Below are positions 23,674 through 36,237 of a stretch of DNA of 64,000 nucleotides, piece after piece. Both the position numbers and the translations under genes were made by a program. Source of the DNA: Antedon mediterranea (lineage: Eukaryota > Echinodermata > Crinoidea > Comatulida > Antedonidae). The first letter of the stretch is position 1. Each line of letters begins with the position of its first letter. The notes below the pieces were generated by a model, which worked only from the letters and a program-made list of their open reading frames with translations, ran no database searches and was not told the origin of the DNA. The DNA lies in contig NC_092680.1 in NCBI RefSeq assembly GCF_964355755.1, forward strand, positions 13,617,001-13,681,000, read 5' to 3'.

Positions 23674-24549
23674 TTCATTATAAACAATATAATTTCAATT
23701 TCAAATCCAGAGTTAACCTTATGAATATTTGCTTGGCTCTACTGTTATATTTAAATCGAACGCTGTGTTTTTACTCAATATTTTTCACTATATCGCATAT
23801 TATAAGGGCCTACCTATATTTGCGGTTTGCAGCGTTTTAATACGTCGTTTGTATAATGATGTCATGCCTATTGAATCAATAAGCAATTGATGATAAGTTA
23901 TCGATTAACGGGACCGTACCATTCAAAGGTGAACGTAATCAACTATCCAAAATATAGGCACAGGTTATTTGACATAATAATACGTGTTTAACCGTAGGCA
24001 ATCTGCAAATGTACTTGCAACTAACTTACATAGATTATAAGTTCAAAATCTGTAGTTTAATTTCCACGAGATACTCTCTTAATAAACGTAAAAAAATATC
24101 GCTGAAAAACGATGGTACCATCTTTAGTCGTAAAAGTCACTGCAGAGCGTAACATGGCTAAATAGACAGCAAATCAAGAACGAAGTTGGAAACAAGTGGC
24201 AGTGCATTTTTTAATCGCCTTGAAGATAGCGAGGATATTACCATTAGGTAAATGTTAGTCCCTCTGTGTGCTCAGTCTCTGTAAGTAAATTCAATACATT
24301 TATATAATTTTTGATGGCTAATTTTAAATTAGATTGTAGTTCTGTAGAAACTTTCTCAACGTTCATCGTATAAAAAGTAGCCTAACGATGCCAAATTCAG
24401 CAGATAAATCTTGCATACATTTTTAAATAGAGGTAGATATTTGTTATTGCTTCTCACGTCGAAATCGTTTGTATGTATATGTATGTGTTGAGTTTTCAAT
24501 CCATTTAGATTTGTTTTCCAATACATTAATCAATTAAAATCGAATCGAA
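23674..24549. other. Intergenic region, nothing recognised
   Basis: AT-rich sequence with no coding frame, no strong inverted repeat and no tandem array. Confidence 0.5.
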
Positions 24550-25080
24550 TTATAAATACAAGACTAGATTTTAACTCGTCATGGTAACGAGTTAAATCGG
24601 CGAGTGACGAGTTTAGGCTATTGCGCAACGCATCGTAACATACAGATGCTATTTATTAGGCTTAGCCTACAGTAAGCTGCACCACAACGATTGTACAAAC
24701 AGCATAGCATCGATCAAAATATTTAACAAGCGTCAACAGTATTGGCATTGTTGACGGTTAGTTTTTATTTTACACCACTCACGTTTATTTAATTGTTTGA
24801 ATATGATGACATTTTCAAATTAATGAATGTGACAAACTGTGCCGAAAGGGATAAAAATCCAATTTTTAAATTTCAGATGGCCATATGATGACGTCATAAC
24901 ATACTTACGGTCTAAATTTCACATGAATTCATATCTACAACTCATTAGCTGGTCACCAGCCATCCCGGAGAGCTATAATCGATTTAAAATAGGCATATTT
25001 TTACACAAATTTGCATAAAATTAACCATTTAGACGCACGATTTTTAAAGTTTGACGTGCACGTGTGTCATTATTTTACAT
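24550..25080 (+). mobile_element. 5' fragment of the AACTCGTC Helitron-like family
   Basis: Begins with GACTAGATTTTAACTCGTCA and a hairpin AACTCGT..ACGAGTT. It then shares ordered blocks with the copies at 40749-43204: GGCCATATGATGACGTCATA, ATTCATATCTACAACTCATT, GAGAGCTATAATCGATTTAA and TTTGACGTGCACGTGTGTCA. The 3' end with its terminal hairpin is missing. Confidence 0.7.
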
Positions 25081-26826
25081 TTATAAATCATCCAAAATTC
25101 AAGGAACTTATCATTAAAAGGTATACAGAACAACAATCAAGTGCAAAAACGATCTGTCTAAATAACATTTTGGTAGACAACTTTTATTATTAAATTATAC
25201 AAATTATTTAAATAATTCTAAAAGTTATAAAATATATGGAAAATGAAAATTTACACTATCATGAACAAATATAGTAAATGTATATTGTATATTATATATT
25301 ATAACCTACTCAATTTTAAATGTTTTCCCATACCGCCAGTGCTTACTAAATATCTTGCGAAATATAATATATGATCAACTTTAGTTCTTTAATTTATATA
25401 AGATACCTGCATTTGACTGGGTTTACAATAACAATCGATTTACATTTCTACTGTATGTCGTTCCAATCCATAAACTGTTGCTCTTTGCATTTATACACAA
25501 CACCACATAAGCACATGTATACATCGGTTAACATTTATTATGTATTATACCTTACTCTCAATAACAAAATTCCTTATTTTTTATTTGCTTATTTATTATA
25601 ACATATTTGATACTACTACTGTGATCCACAATACCTTAAATAATGTAATTCTTAATTATTATATGGCTATTTCAGGGGCTACTCATGTCATACTAGTTCG
25701 CTGTGTTACGGATATTTCGTGAGACCTGAGTAGGACCCAGGTGAATTCCACTGAGTGTCGGTAAGGTATTAGTACCGAGTATGTGGATTATCATATTTTA
25801 TTGGGGGCGAGATAATTTGCCAAGAATTATACCAGCCCAATTGAGCGAATAGCATGGGAGAAAGCCCACAAGAAATTAAAAAAATTATAAAAAGTAGTTT
25901 AAATAATAATAATATTAAACAGCCTAATACCAGAAAAGACTATTTACATAGTTTAAAAATGATATTAACGATAAAATTGACATATACTAATAAATGGACA
26001 ACTTGAAATCATTATATTGTCCTTGTAAAAAATTCTTGGAAACAAACGAAAATTCGATCACTTAGTAATAAAAACCACCTAGACTTGTCCCGGGATGAGC
26101 CCGACGGGACAAATTGTCAGTAGAAGGTGATGTTGATCTCAAAATTAAACAGGAGATGAGCCCGGCTGGATTCAATCCCGGGATGATACAGGCGGGATTT
26201 TTTTTTTTTCTTTTTTTGAGAATTTCGTTCCACTCCATAAATTGTTGTTCTTTCTCCTTCTGTTTGTATCATCGTATGTATAGAATACACTGCGGTTTCT
26301 TTAAAAGACTCAATGATACCAGTCTACTATTTCACGTCCTAAGTGTTATTATTGTAAATCACATGAATTGAAAGTAGTAGTACAAAATAAGCACTGTTTC
26401 ACATGCAATGATAATCAACAATCGGTTGTCTGTGCAATACCATTTTACATATGAAATAATGTACAGTACAACATTAAAGACAGAATAGATTGTAATAGTA
26501 TTAACACAAAGAGGCCTACATTGTTAACTATTATTTAACAAATCTTTTGTAACCCTTTAAGCTTAAAATTATCTCCTCTCGCAATTTATTCTTGCCTCGT
26601 ATAGGCCTAGATGATTTCCTATGGACATAACATGCTGTAAGTTTTAGCATAAAGCAATAAAACTGTTTCATTGCTCTGTGGTTTTAGTGCAAATATTCCC
26701 AAATACAAATTATTTAAAATAATAAGTAGTAGGCCTACAGCTTAATTATACCCAACTTATACCTAAGGTCAGTATATTATATGTTTATACTTTTTCGATA
26801 TTTCCGTATTTTTCTACTGCAGTATT
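25081..26826. other. Region upstream of the SLC24A5-like gene, no recognised gene
   Basis: AT-rich. Short reading frames here are not conserved-looking. At 26090-26190 there are GC-richer lines with repeated GGGATGA(G/T) and GAGCCCG words ending in a T-run at 26199-26216, perhaps an old repeat. The promoter of the exchanger gene must lie near 26.7 kb but no element can be named. Confidence 0.45.
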
Positions 26827-29800
26827 ATGAATTCATCAAAAGTAAACTTAAGGCGTGTTGCATCATGTACTGGATTTGCATTTCTGATGTTTGCGTTTGG
26901 TGCTATACTTGGAACAATTAGAATAACTGCAATCGATAATGCAAGATTCAAAGTCAGTCAGAGTTTGGAGTCAGATCATCTTAAACTGGAACATTTCATT
27001 CAAGGTACCGTAGGCCTACATAGAATCTGATTTAACAAATAGAGAGAACCTGAGAATAATTGAGTCGTTGTCGAGCAATTGGCTGCACTATACAAGCTTC
27101 TCTTTTTTTGGAATGTTGCCCCTCTTATTTTAATCATATTTACTGTTAATTTTTATCTAATATAAAGTTATAAGAGAAATAAATGTTACTTTGATTGATT
27201 GAATTGACACTTTCACCCAATAGTCAATGACAATGCAACAATCATTATATATTCATTTAGCTCCACAATCTAGATAGTTACAAATTTTTCTTTATTCTGG
27301 ATATTCATTAAATATAATAAATATTGTTCTTGGGTCTAGGCGGGGTCTAGGCCCGTTGCCACCTGGCCTTTTGCCATCCAAACTTTTGACATCCGGTCTT
27401 TTGAATTGCCACCCGGCATTTTTCCACCCTAGGCACTTTGCCACCTAGGCCATTTGCTACCCGGCCAACTGCCACCACCGGCCATTTGCTACCCGACTGT
27501 TGCCACCTAGAAGGTCCATTTCAACTGAATTTTCCACCTTAGGTCATTATGTCCGGGATTATGTCCTTTTAAAGAACAATTATGAGGGGAAAACTGGCAA
27601 CCTGGCGTGATTGTGTCAAAGACGCGTAGCTGAAATGCTACTGATTAAACAGTTGTTTTGAATTGTTTTTACGAATTGTTTTGTGACAGTCAATTGAAAT
27701 GCTGTATTTTATCCTGATGAAAATTGAGATTTAAAACATTAACGAAATCAATATAAATTTATTTAGATAGATACAAGGTAAACAACGTAGGCATACATAT
27801 TGTTACTTTAACGTAAAACTATAGGAAATTAGCCTAAATCTGGGTCTAAACCATTGAAAAAAAAATGAAAATGATTTCCGTTTCGAAAAAAAATTTTTTT
27901 TCAATTGGGACAATTAAGAAGTGCAAATGTTTATTCAATTCCTAATAAAAAATCAATGACACTCAGATCAAGTGGCAAAAGGCCGGGTGGCAAAGCCGGG
28001 TAGCAACATACCTAAGGTGGCAACAGGCTGGGTGGCAAAAGGCCTAAGGTGGCAATTGGCCGGGTGACAATAAGCCGATGGCGACAGGCCAGCGGGTGGG
28101 TATAGGCCGGGTGGCAAAAGGCCAGGTGGCAAAAGGCCAGGTGGCAAAAGTCCAGGTGGCAAAGGGCCGGATAAAACTTAATTACAATAGGAATCAAAAA
28201 CCAACATAAATGTAAAATAATGAATGACTGATATGAACAGAGTAGAGTAGATTGTCGCCTTTATAGGCAAATTGAAATTGGATGCAGTGAATTTAAATCG
28301 GTATCGCCTATGTAGACATAATTTGGTTCAAAGCATTTGTTTTTTGTTGCAAAATAAAATCAATATTAATCATTGTTGTTGCTGTGCATTGATTTTATCA
28401 CAATTGATTAATTGATATTACAAAGGAAAGTAAGTAGTGCTAATTAACACAAAATGACTGACATTTTATTTTACCTATTTAGGTTAAATGTACAATTCTT
28501 TTAGTGATTTTAAACAAATTTATTCTTTATCCACCGCATTAATAGGACTATTATAGGCACTTTTGAAAGGTGAAAAATAAATACAAAGACAATTGTAATT
28601 CTAAATAGTAATATATATTTGATGAACACAAATGTTCGTATGCCAGACTATCTGGCAATATAGGCCTAATAATATATGTAATATTTTCCTCAACCAGATA
28701 CCAGCATTTTGCATTAACAATCACATATAATTTGGTGTCGGGAAAGATAAAACAGCTATTATGTCCAAAAAAATGTGACCTGGTTGATAAGATTTCACTC
28801 AAGCCTTGCAGATCTTGAATGTGATATCATATCTTAACAATGCAATTTTGAAAACAAATTGTGAAATAAGATAAATAAGAGATTTTGCCAAATTCTGCTA
28901 TACTCTTATAAATTGATCAAATTTTCAATGTATGATTATTTCGCTTAAATTCCTAAATATATTTCAAATACTTTAGTAAACTATATTGTTATGCAAAGTT
29001 TGAACTTAAATTCCTAAATATATTTCAAATACTTTAGTAAACTATATTGTTATGCAAAGTTTGATGATGTATTTTAATTTCTTCAACATTTCCATCCGCT
29101 CTTTACAGATGAGGTCTTCATTTCTAGAAACCTTCTTACGGATGAAACTGACAATTGCACAGAGCGTGGAATTAGCAGTTTCCCAACAATGTTCACAAAT
29201 AAGGAACGTCTGAGGGGCGCGGTTGTCATCAACATTTTTATTGCAATTTATCTATGCGGTATAATTGGTTATATATGTTCAGCATATTTTGTGCCTTCTT
29301 TGGAGGTTATCAGTGAAAGTAAGTACAGTATATTTAAAAATATAAATTGTATAATCCTATTATATTTTTTTAAAGAGTTTCTTCTTTTTTTTAAAATCCA
29401 TTCTCATCTTCAATTCAATATTTCTCTTCTTTAATCTGCATATTTCTCGTTTTCAATATTTTTCTTCACACTTCTTTTTTTCAGTCTTTCTCTTTTCTGT
29501 ATTTCCCTCTTTCAATTTTTTTTATTCAATCCTGCTCATTTTCCTTCCATCTTTCTATTTCTCTGTCTATATCAATATCATAGTATCTGAATTAAAAATG
29601 CAATAATTTCTGTGTACTTTGGTAGGACTTGAACTTCAACCTGACGTTGCTGGTGCAACATTTATGGCTGCTGGGAGTTCAGCACCAGAGTTCTTTTCAG
29701 CTCTTATTGGTAAGATTGTAGTCATTTTGTTACTTAAGAATTTTAAGCAATCCATGTTTAGAAATAGCAGTGGAAGTAGTACAAATTAGACTAAGGTAGA

Positions 29801-32800
29801 ATTTAACGTCGTGAGGTAATTTTCCGATTGATCGTAATCAAAACAGTACTGGGTTTGGTCTACTAATGTTCCTGCTCCAAACTAGTCATCCATTCATAGA
29901 AGCTTTAATGAAGTAAGGCTACCTGGTGGTGGCCATAGAACGGTCACGAGATAACGACTATACTTCGGCCTGAGAGGGATGGGAAGCCGATCACTCCGGT
30001 TGCGCTTCACTCCGGCCGCCGTATCAGTTTACGCGCGATGTTATGCACTCCGGCGGGCGATTTTTTTTTTCGTACATAAGTTGGGGACCCCCTCATGAAA
30101 CGTCACAAAATAAACATGAATAATTCATCAGTTAAATTTTCTTGTTCCGTGTGCACCCAAGCGTATAGCAACAAGAAGTGATTACACAAGTGCGGTACGA
30201 TTCTAGGCCTATCTCCGCTGTTGTTGCGGCGTGCGATTTCATAGCAGAATAGCGGCGTTTTGTGTGGATTGTCGAAATAATCAGCCTTTAGTTTATGGTG
30301 TTTTTAATATAATTTATTACTAAAGAATTAGGTGTTAAAATTATAGTTTCTATTAATACTATTAGGCCTAATTATTAGTCTCTAAACCCATGTCTATTCT
30401 AGTAGTAGCTGTGTGGGTGTGTGTGACGTGTGTGTGTTACTGTTAGGTATGACCAAAGATAGTGTAACTATCTTTGGTATGACACAATCCGAGTAATAAG
30501 TCAGCAAAATTAAACAATAAACATTACAGAAAAATACATTTTTTATTCTCGTGGGTCAAATCTTCCCATCTCATGTGTTCTAGCAGAATTAAAAAAATAC
30601 ATTACACAAATCACACATTCTTTATTCTTGTGGGTCTAAGCTTTCTTTGGGCTATGTCCAATGAATTACTACTTTAATGTCTTGCCTAGCTGTCGATTAG
30701 CCTCGACTCGACACATTTTGTGTGAAGAATAGTGCGCGAAGGCAATCACGTGAATTGACTTAGAATCCTAGGCCTGCTGTAGAAAGAATCGTATCGCGCA
30801 GTTGTTCGTGTAATCACTTCTTGTTGCTATACGCTTGGGTGCACACGGAACAACAAATTTAACTGATGAATTATTCATGTTTATTTTTGTGACGTTTCAT
30901 GAGGGGTCCCCAACTTATGTACGAAAAAAAAAATCGCCTCCGGCGGGCGATTTTTTTTTTTCGAACATAAGTTGGGGACCTCTCATGAAACGTCCAAAAT
31001 AAACATGAATAATTCATCAGTTACATTTTCTTGTTCCGTGTGCACCAAAGCGTATAGCAACAAGAAGTTATTCTTCTGGAGACATCCCCATATGGTGACA
31101 CTTTGTTGGGCCCTACGCGGGGCCGGGCCCTACGGCTGCTGCAGTCAACACAATGGTGGTAAAATAGTAAAAAAATACATCACTAGTATGTATGTCCAAA
31201 CTGTTAACTAAGGAAAATTAATTCAAAAACATTTGAAGCATACTGTAGGCTACATACTAGTAGAGGTATTCCTTTCTAAACAGTATCCCATTATTTTCAA
31301 ATCAAATTTGTGTTTTTATTTAATATAAAAGTGTTTCACATGTAGTCAAATGGAGAATATATAACTATTAAACGTACAAATACTAAAAAATAAAAAATTA
31401 TTGTGAGCATGCCAGATGGTTGCAAGCACATGCTTAAAAAACGTATCATTGTCGAGCTATCTTGTGTTACTGTACCATAATATGTTATTGTCATTTGATG
31501 ATCTTACAGTATAACTTGTAATAGTACCCTCAGTTATTTATTAGTTGATAATATTAATCTATTTGGTTACATCAGTAATAAATAATCATTTAATGGGAAA
31601 GCTGGGAAATGTATCTATTTATTTAAAAATGTATGATATAAAAACATAACAGCAGTCAAAGATCAAAAGTTTATGTTCATAAAAAATGTAAAAAAGTTAT
31701 TCATCAATCATGACAGCGAATTAATACCTGGTGAATAATGTAGGCCTACCGTAAGCTTTAAATGGTACTTTATAATGACTTAGTTTAGTCCAATGATTAG
31801 TCCATAGGGCTAGTCAATATCGATAGCCTTCAACCAACAGTGTTAACAAAAAATAATGTAGGCCTACTGTACATGTTTGTCTATAGGAAAGAATGACGTC
31901 AAATAAAGCACCTGAAAGGGATGAATATATATTAAACTGTTATTGTTTAGTTCATTGGCAAATATACTCAGATATACTCAAAACCCTTCAGTTTAAAAAC
32001 TTAACTATAACATGTTCATACAGTACAATACATACATCTCATTGCAACTTTTACCAAAGTACAATGTATAAATCTGACCGTAACAATAGTGTTTATTAAT
32101 AAGGTACATAATGGTAAACCAGGCTAATATTAAATAGCGTAAAGGAGAGGCCTATAACAGCAGCAGTTGACCCCTAATAGGAACAAGTATGAACTTTACA
32201 AAAAAACAAACATTTATCAGAATTATCTTTGAACTTGCAATAGCAAAGTAATAGACAAACATTGAGTTTCCCAAAGTTTGAATTAGGGCAAACTATGTAA
32301 ACATTTCAAAGATAAAATATAAGTCAGCCATAAAACTTTGTATTGATATTGAAAAAAAATAATATTACAATGCAAAACAGTAGGGCCTCTTGGATGGCAT
32401 GAGTTGGATATTATGGATGATTAACAAAATTCAACCAGGCGTAGCTACAAGTTTTACTTTTAGGCCTAAAGCAAACTACTATATAATTCACTAACATGAA
32501 TTATACCATTATGATATTTTAAGCAGTTATAAATAATCCAAGACAATAGACCAAGATTAATAACATTCCTATTACGATTTTGAAAATAAAAAATATATGT
32601 GTAAAAATAGTGAATGTTGGCTGGTGTGTAAAATGAGTAACCATTGTTCTGTATGTTCATATTTTGTTCATAGGAACATTTATAAGTGAAGATGACACAG
32701 GGTTGAGTGCAGTAGTTGGGTCAGCCGCCTTCAACGTCTTTATAATTATTGCTCTAGTTTCATTTTTTAGTGGAAAAGTAAGTATTTGACTTTGAGCCCA

Positions 32801-35166
32801 TTATGTTCTAACTGTCATAGCAAAAGTAGGATTTTGTCAATGTTGTAGAAAGAGAGACATCTGTCTATTGTACAATTAATATTTTGTTTATATTATATAT
32901 ATTAGGTTGTACACCTGACATGGTGGCCCCTAATAAGAGATTGTGTGTGTTACGTTATTGGTATTTTACTACTGGTCTTTGCTATATACGACAGCGTTAT
33001 AGAGTGGTAAGTACTGTTTTATAAAACACAACCCAATTATTCAGAATGTCAGTACATTTTGTTCACGAGCAGTGGGTGGCACCCTCTTTGAGGGCTGCAG
33101 AATAAGAAAGTGGGGCAAAATACAATAAAACAATATTAAAGTGCACTGAATTAAAACTTTTAATCAATGAATCAACTTTCTTACTTCTAGGTGGGAAGGT
33201 CTCATTCTAACATTAATGTACATCGGCTACATTATATTGATGTATTTCAACCCCAGAATATCGGAACAGGCGCAACGATTGACTGAAAGATTCAGGAAGA
33301 AAGAGGACGAATCAAAGCTTATCATTGATACAGATAAAAATGGATATGGTTCTGCACCTGAAAATGGTAATATTCCTTACCATATAGATGCTCATTTATA
33401 TGATACAGATTCAATAATTACAGACAATTCCACAAGCTTTAGTAAACCAGTTGGTTCAAATGGAAGTGAATTTAGCAATGAAATATTCAATGATCATTAT
33501 AATAAATCATTAAGAACAAGGCATGATTCAGGTAAGTTTTATATTTTGATTGTGATATTTTAAGATACGTTTGTATGTACGAAACTGGATTAGTAAATTG
33601 ACAAATCTGTGCTCGACTGAGGTGGTATTTTTTGCTCCATGCAGCTTAAATTGAACCCACCCACAATTGCAATACCCTTAAAACTTGTAGCTACATTGTT
33701 AGTGTGTAACAACACTACACTATAAATTTTATGGGACAATTGTCAAACTCTATGATACGACAAAGTATTTTCTTCTAAGATCCATTATGCTACAGTATTT
33801 TCCAACCAATTCATCGATGAAACCCAATTTCGTGTTCAAGGGTTTCTTTTACATTAATGAAGTGACGTCATTTTAAAATTAAATTACAAATTTATTTTAT
33901 CTTAAAACAGCAATTAGTGGAGTAAGTGAGCACCCAGAAAGGTTGGATAAACATGTGGTTCTTACACCTCCAAAGGGGAAATTTTCATTTCTGATATGGT
34001 TAATTGGATTCCCTCCAATTCTTTTGATATACATAACAATACCGGATTGTCGAAAGAAGGGCTGTTGGAGGGAGTGCTACATGCTGACATTTATTCTGGC
34101 AACAGTTTGGCTGGCTTGTACATCATATGCCCTATATTGGATGATTGTTGTTATAGGTAAGTTGAGAAATTTGCATTGTTTGTCATGCATTACAATCAAA
34201 CAATCAATGACAGTTAGTAGGCAGGTACACACATCATTATTCCTAGGTCAAAGATAACAGAGAATGGCAATAGAATAATTTTACAGACACAACTTCAAAT
34301 TTTAAATGGATTGAACATAAAACTGAGTTCATTATTCTATTTTGTTTGCCTTTAGGTTACACATTTAATATTCCAGACACAGTGATGGGTATCACATTCC
34401 TGGCTGCAGGTACAAGTGTCCCTGATGCTATAGCTAGTGTACTTGTAGCACGAGATGGTAAGACTTAACTAACTTGAAACCTATCTTGCAAACAGGTTTA
34501 TTTTTTAAAAAAATTTGGAATAGATTTCATATATTATATTTTTTTTAGTACAGGGAAGTTATCCTTGTCTTACAACATTTTAAATTTATTTTGACTTCAT
34601 TTCGTAATAAAGGCCAGGATAATTAAAGTGATGCGGTGTGAGAGATGGAAGCAATCTACTCCTTAGAGGTCATCTGATGGTGCAAATAAATTTTCATTTT
34701 TCCAAATTGCTTTTAGTTCAGGAATCTCATGAATGGGTGTATCCTGCCAAAAGCTGTTGGTTACGCCTCTGGTATATGTAGTTTCTCTTATCATAGTATT
34801 CTTTTATTTATTATTATTATTATTATTTATTTATTTTCAGGATTCGGAGACATGGCAATCGCCAACATCATAGGCAGTAATATTTTTGAAATATTTGTTT
34901 GTCTTGGATTTTTATGGTTCTTAAAGGCAGTTATAGACGTTCCTGTTTTCATCGCAAGTGATGGACTAACGTTCACGTCATTGTCACTATTGTTTACTGT
35001 AGCCTTTATCATTATTCTTATTCATTTTAACGGCTGGAAGCTGGATAGGAAGATGGGAATTATATGTACCTTGACCTACTGTATATTCATTACCATTGCT
35101 ATATTACGAGAACTTGGAATTTTGGGTGATGTAGAGGTTCCCATTTACTGCCCAGGACCAGAATAA
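26827..35166 (+). CDS. SLC24A5: Na+/Ca2+,K+ exchanger, SLC24A5 (NCKX5)-like, complete 9-exon gene
   Basis: Exons 26827-27004, 29109-29318, 29626-29709, 32674-32777, 32906-33006, 33191-33531, 33911-34156, 34356-34457 and 34841-35166 join in phase and give 563 aa (human SLC24A5 is about 500). Order: N-terminal hydrophobic segment (residues 16-35), [11 protein letters not shown], first membrane cluster with [11 protein letters not shown], alpha-1 repeat [15 protein letters not shown] (Glu151), then GSAAFNVF, cytosolic loop of about 130 residues, PDCRKK, and alpha-2 repeat [20 protein letters not shown] (Asp445) with [17 protein letters not shown]. The end, [13 protein letters not shown] and RELGILG, is closest to SLC24A5 among the family members I remember. 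The protein exchanges Na+ for Ca2+ (and K+) across a membrane; SLC24A5 works in intracellular melanosome-related membranes. Odd: Glu472 replaces the usual K+-site Asp, and the CDD/CDE before YF is CSA. Intron 3 (about 3 kb) holds a MITE. Confidence 0.93.
27280..27335 (-). repeat. 3' tail of a CR1/L2-like LINE, antisense
   Basis: The minus strand reads GAATATCCAGAATAAAGAAA, the same tail word found at the end of the LINE remnant at 9920-9945. No coding part is attached. Confidence 0.5.
27345..28175. mobile_element. 0.8-kb element whose two ends are inverted arrays of a short GGTGGCAAAAGGCC motif
   Basis: 27352-27510 carries repeated GGCC(T/A)TTTGCCA(C/T)C words; 27967-28165 carries the complement, GGTGGCAAAAGGCCGGGT and variants, at roughly 16-38-bp spacing. 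The middle (27515-27960) is AT-rich and unique. The layout matches a foldback transposon with repeat-built termini. No transposase and no clear target duplication. It sits in intron 1 of the exchanger gene. Confidence 0.7.
28944..29064. repeat. 61-bp tandem duplication just upstream of exon 2 of the exchanger
   Basis: CTTAAATTCCTAAATATATT ... GCAAAGTTTGA occurs twice with a 61-bp period and no differences that I can see, which points to a very recent duplication 45 bases before exon 2. The preceding part of the intron (28176-28943) shows nothing else. Confidence 0.9.
30057..30937. mobile_element. 0.88-kb Mutator-like MITE with 9-bp target duplication
   Basis: The termini are GCGATTTTTTTTTTCGTACA and its complement, and inverted similarity extends about 150 bp, including AAGTTGGGGACC, ATGAATAATTCATCAGTTA and GCGTATAGCAACAAGAAGTG. 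CTCCGGCGG flanks both sides (30048-30056 and 30938-30946), fitting the 9-bp duplications of Mutator-like elements. No transposase. A solo terminus follows immediately at 30947. Confidence 0.75.
30447..30483. mobile_element. Mini-hairpin insertion, 23 nt, 7-bp GTATGAC repeats
   Basis: GTATGAC (30447-30453), then arms CAAAGATAGT and ACTATCTTTG around GTA (30454-30476), then GTATGAC (30477-30483). The hairpin is perfect, starts CA and ends TG. It lies inside the MITE at 30057-30937. Confidence 0.7.
30947..31066. mobile_element. Solo terminus of the same Mutator-like MITE
   Basis: Starts GCGATTTTTTTTTTTCGAAC and follows the left end of the adjacent element for 120 bp, to GCGTATAGCAACAAGAAG, then diverges. 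It is preceded by CTCCGGCGG like the intact copy. The remaining intron (31067-32673) has no coding frame. Confidence 0.75.
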
Positions 35167-35167
35167 T

Positions 35168-35291
35168 AATTATTTCAGTTCATAAAATGAATCCACCAGG
35201 ATTATGGTTATACATTTGGACAAACCAATACAATTTGATTGTACTCTGGTATCAATTTCTTTAAGTGTATATTGCAAATATTGACATTTTA
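35168..35291 (+). repeat. Exchanger 3' UTR segment that recurs at 39623-39720
   Basis: TATTTCAGTTCATAAAATGA, ATCCACCAGGATTATGG and GTGTATATTGCAAATATTGA occur in this order right after the stop codon and again 4.45 kb downstream with small deletions. The second copy carries no coding sequence. Confidence 0.85.
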
Positions 35292-35489
35292 AATTAAAAA
35301 TATGAAATATATTTTGTTTAATTATACAAGAAACATAACGACAGAGGTCAAGCTGAAGGATAAAGGTGAGATGCCTGATAGGGAGGATGTTTGCTTTGAG
35401 CAAACCCTTTAAATGTTGGTCTTAATTTAAATCTTTCATTTCTTGTTTTTGTAATATTAAGTTGTTTCCTACCTGAAATTTTTTTTTAT

Positions 35490-36079
35490 AAGTAACTATG
35501 TGCCCAGGGCTCTAGTCTAGGTTCTAGACGGAGTTTGTAAGTAACTATGTACCCAGGGCTCTAGTCTAGGTTCTAGACGGAGTTTGTAAGTAACTATGTA
35601 CCCAGGGCTCTAGTCTAGGTTCTAGACGGAGTTTGTAAGTAACTATGTACCCAGGGCTCTAGTCTAGGTTCTAGACGGAGTTTGTAAGTAACTATGTACC
35701 CAGGGCTCTAGTCTAGGTTCTAGACGGAGTTTGTAAGTAACTATGTGCCCAGGGCTCTCCTCTAGTCTAGGTTCTAGACGGAGTTTGTAAGTAACTATGT
35801 GCCCAGGGCTCTAGTCTAGGTTCTAGACGGAGTTTGTAAGTAACTATGTACCCAGGGCTCTAGTCTAGGTTCTAGACGGAGTTTGTAAGTAACTATGTAC
35901 CCAGGGCTCTAGTCTAGGTTCTAGACGGAGTTTGTAAGTAACTATGTACCCAGGGCTCTAGTCTAGGTTCTAGACGGAGTTTGTAAGTAACTAGGTACCC
36001 AGGGCTCTAGTCTAGGTTCTAGACGGAGTTTGTAAGTAACTATGTACCCAGGGCTCTAGTCTAGGTTCTAGACGGAGTT
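35490..36079. repeat. 49-bp minisatellite, 12 copies
   Basis: The unit holds GTAAGTAACTATGTACCCAG, GGCTCTAGTCTAGG and TTCTAGACGGAGTTT. Copies are almost identical (A/G in GTRCCC; one copy has a 6-bp CTCCTC insertion near 35758). Each unit carries GTAAGT in the sense direction of the exchanger gene, about 320 bases after its stop. Confidence 0.96.
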
Positions 36080-36237
36080 TTTACTTAATATAAAAGTAAA
36101 AAGATTTCATACTATTAACTTTCTTTAAAATGTTCACATATTAAAATTTAAAAGTACACTATATACTTTAACAGTGCATCATTTTTAAAAATTGTTAAAG
36201 ATGTCATCATAGTACAGTCACATATGTAAGGAAAACT

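Noticed and set aside
30972-31211. 79-codon frame and its relatives near the MITE
   Set aside because: Lies across the solo terminus of a MITE; not protein-like.
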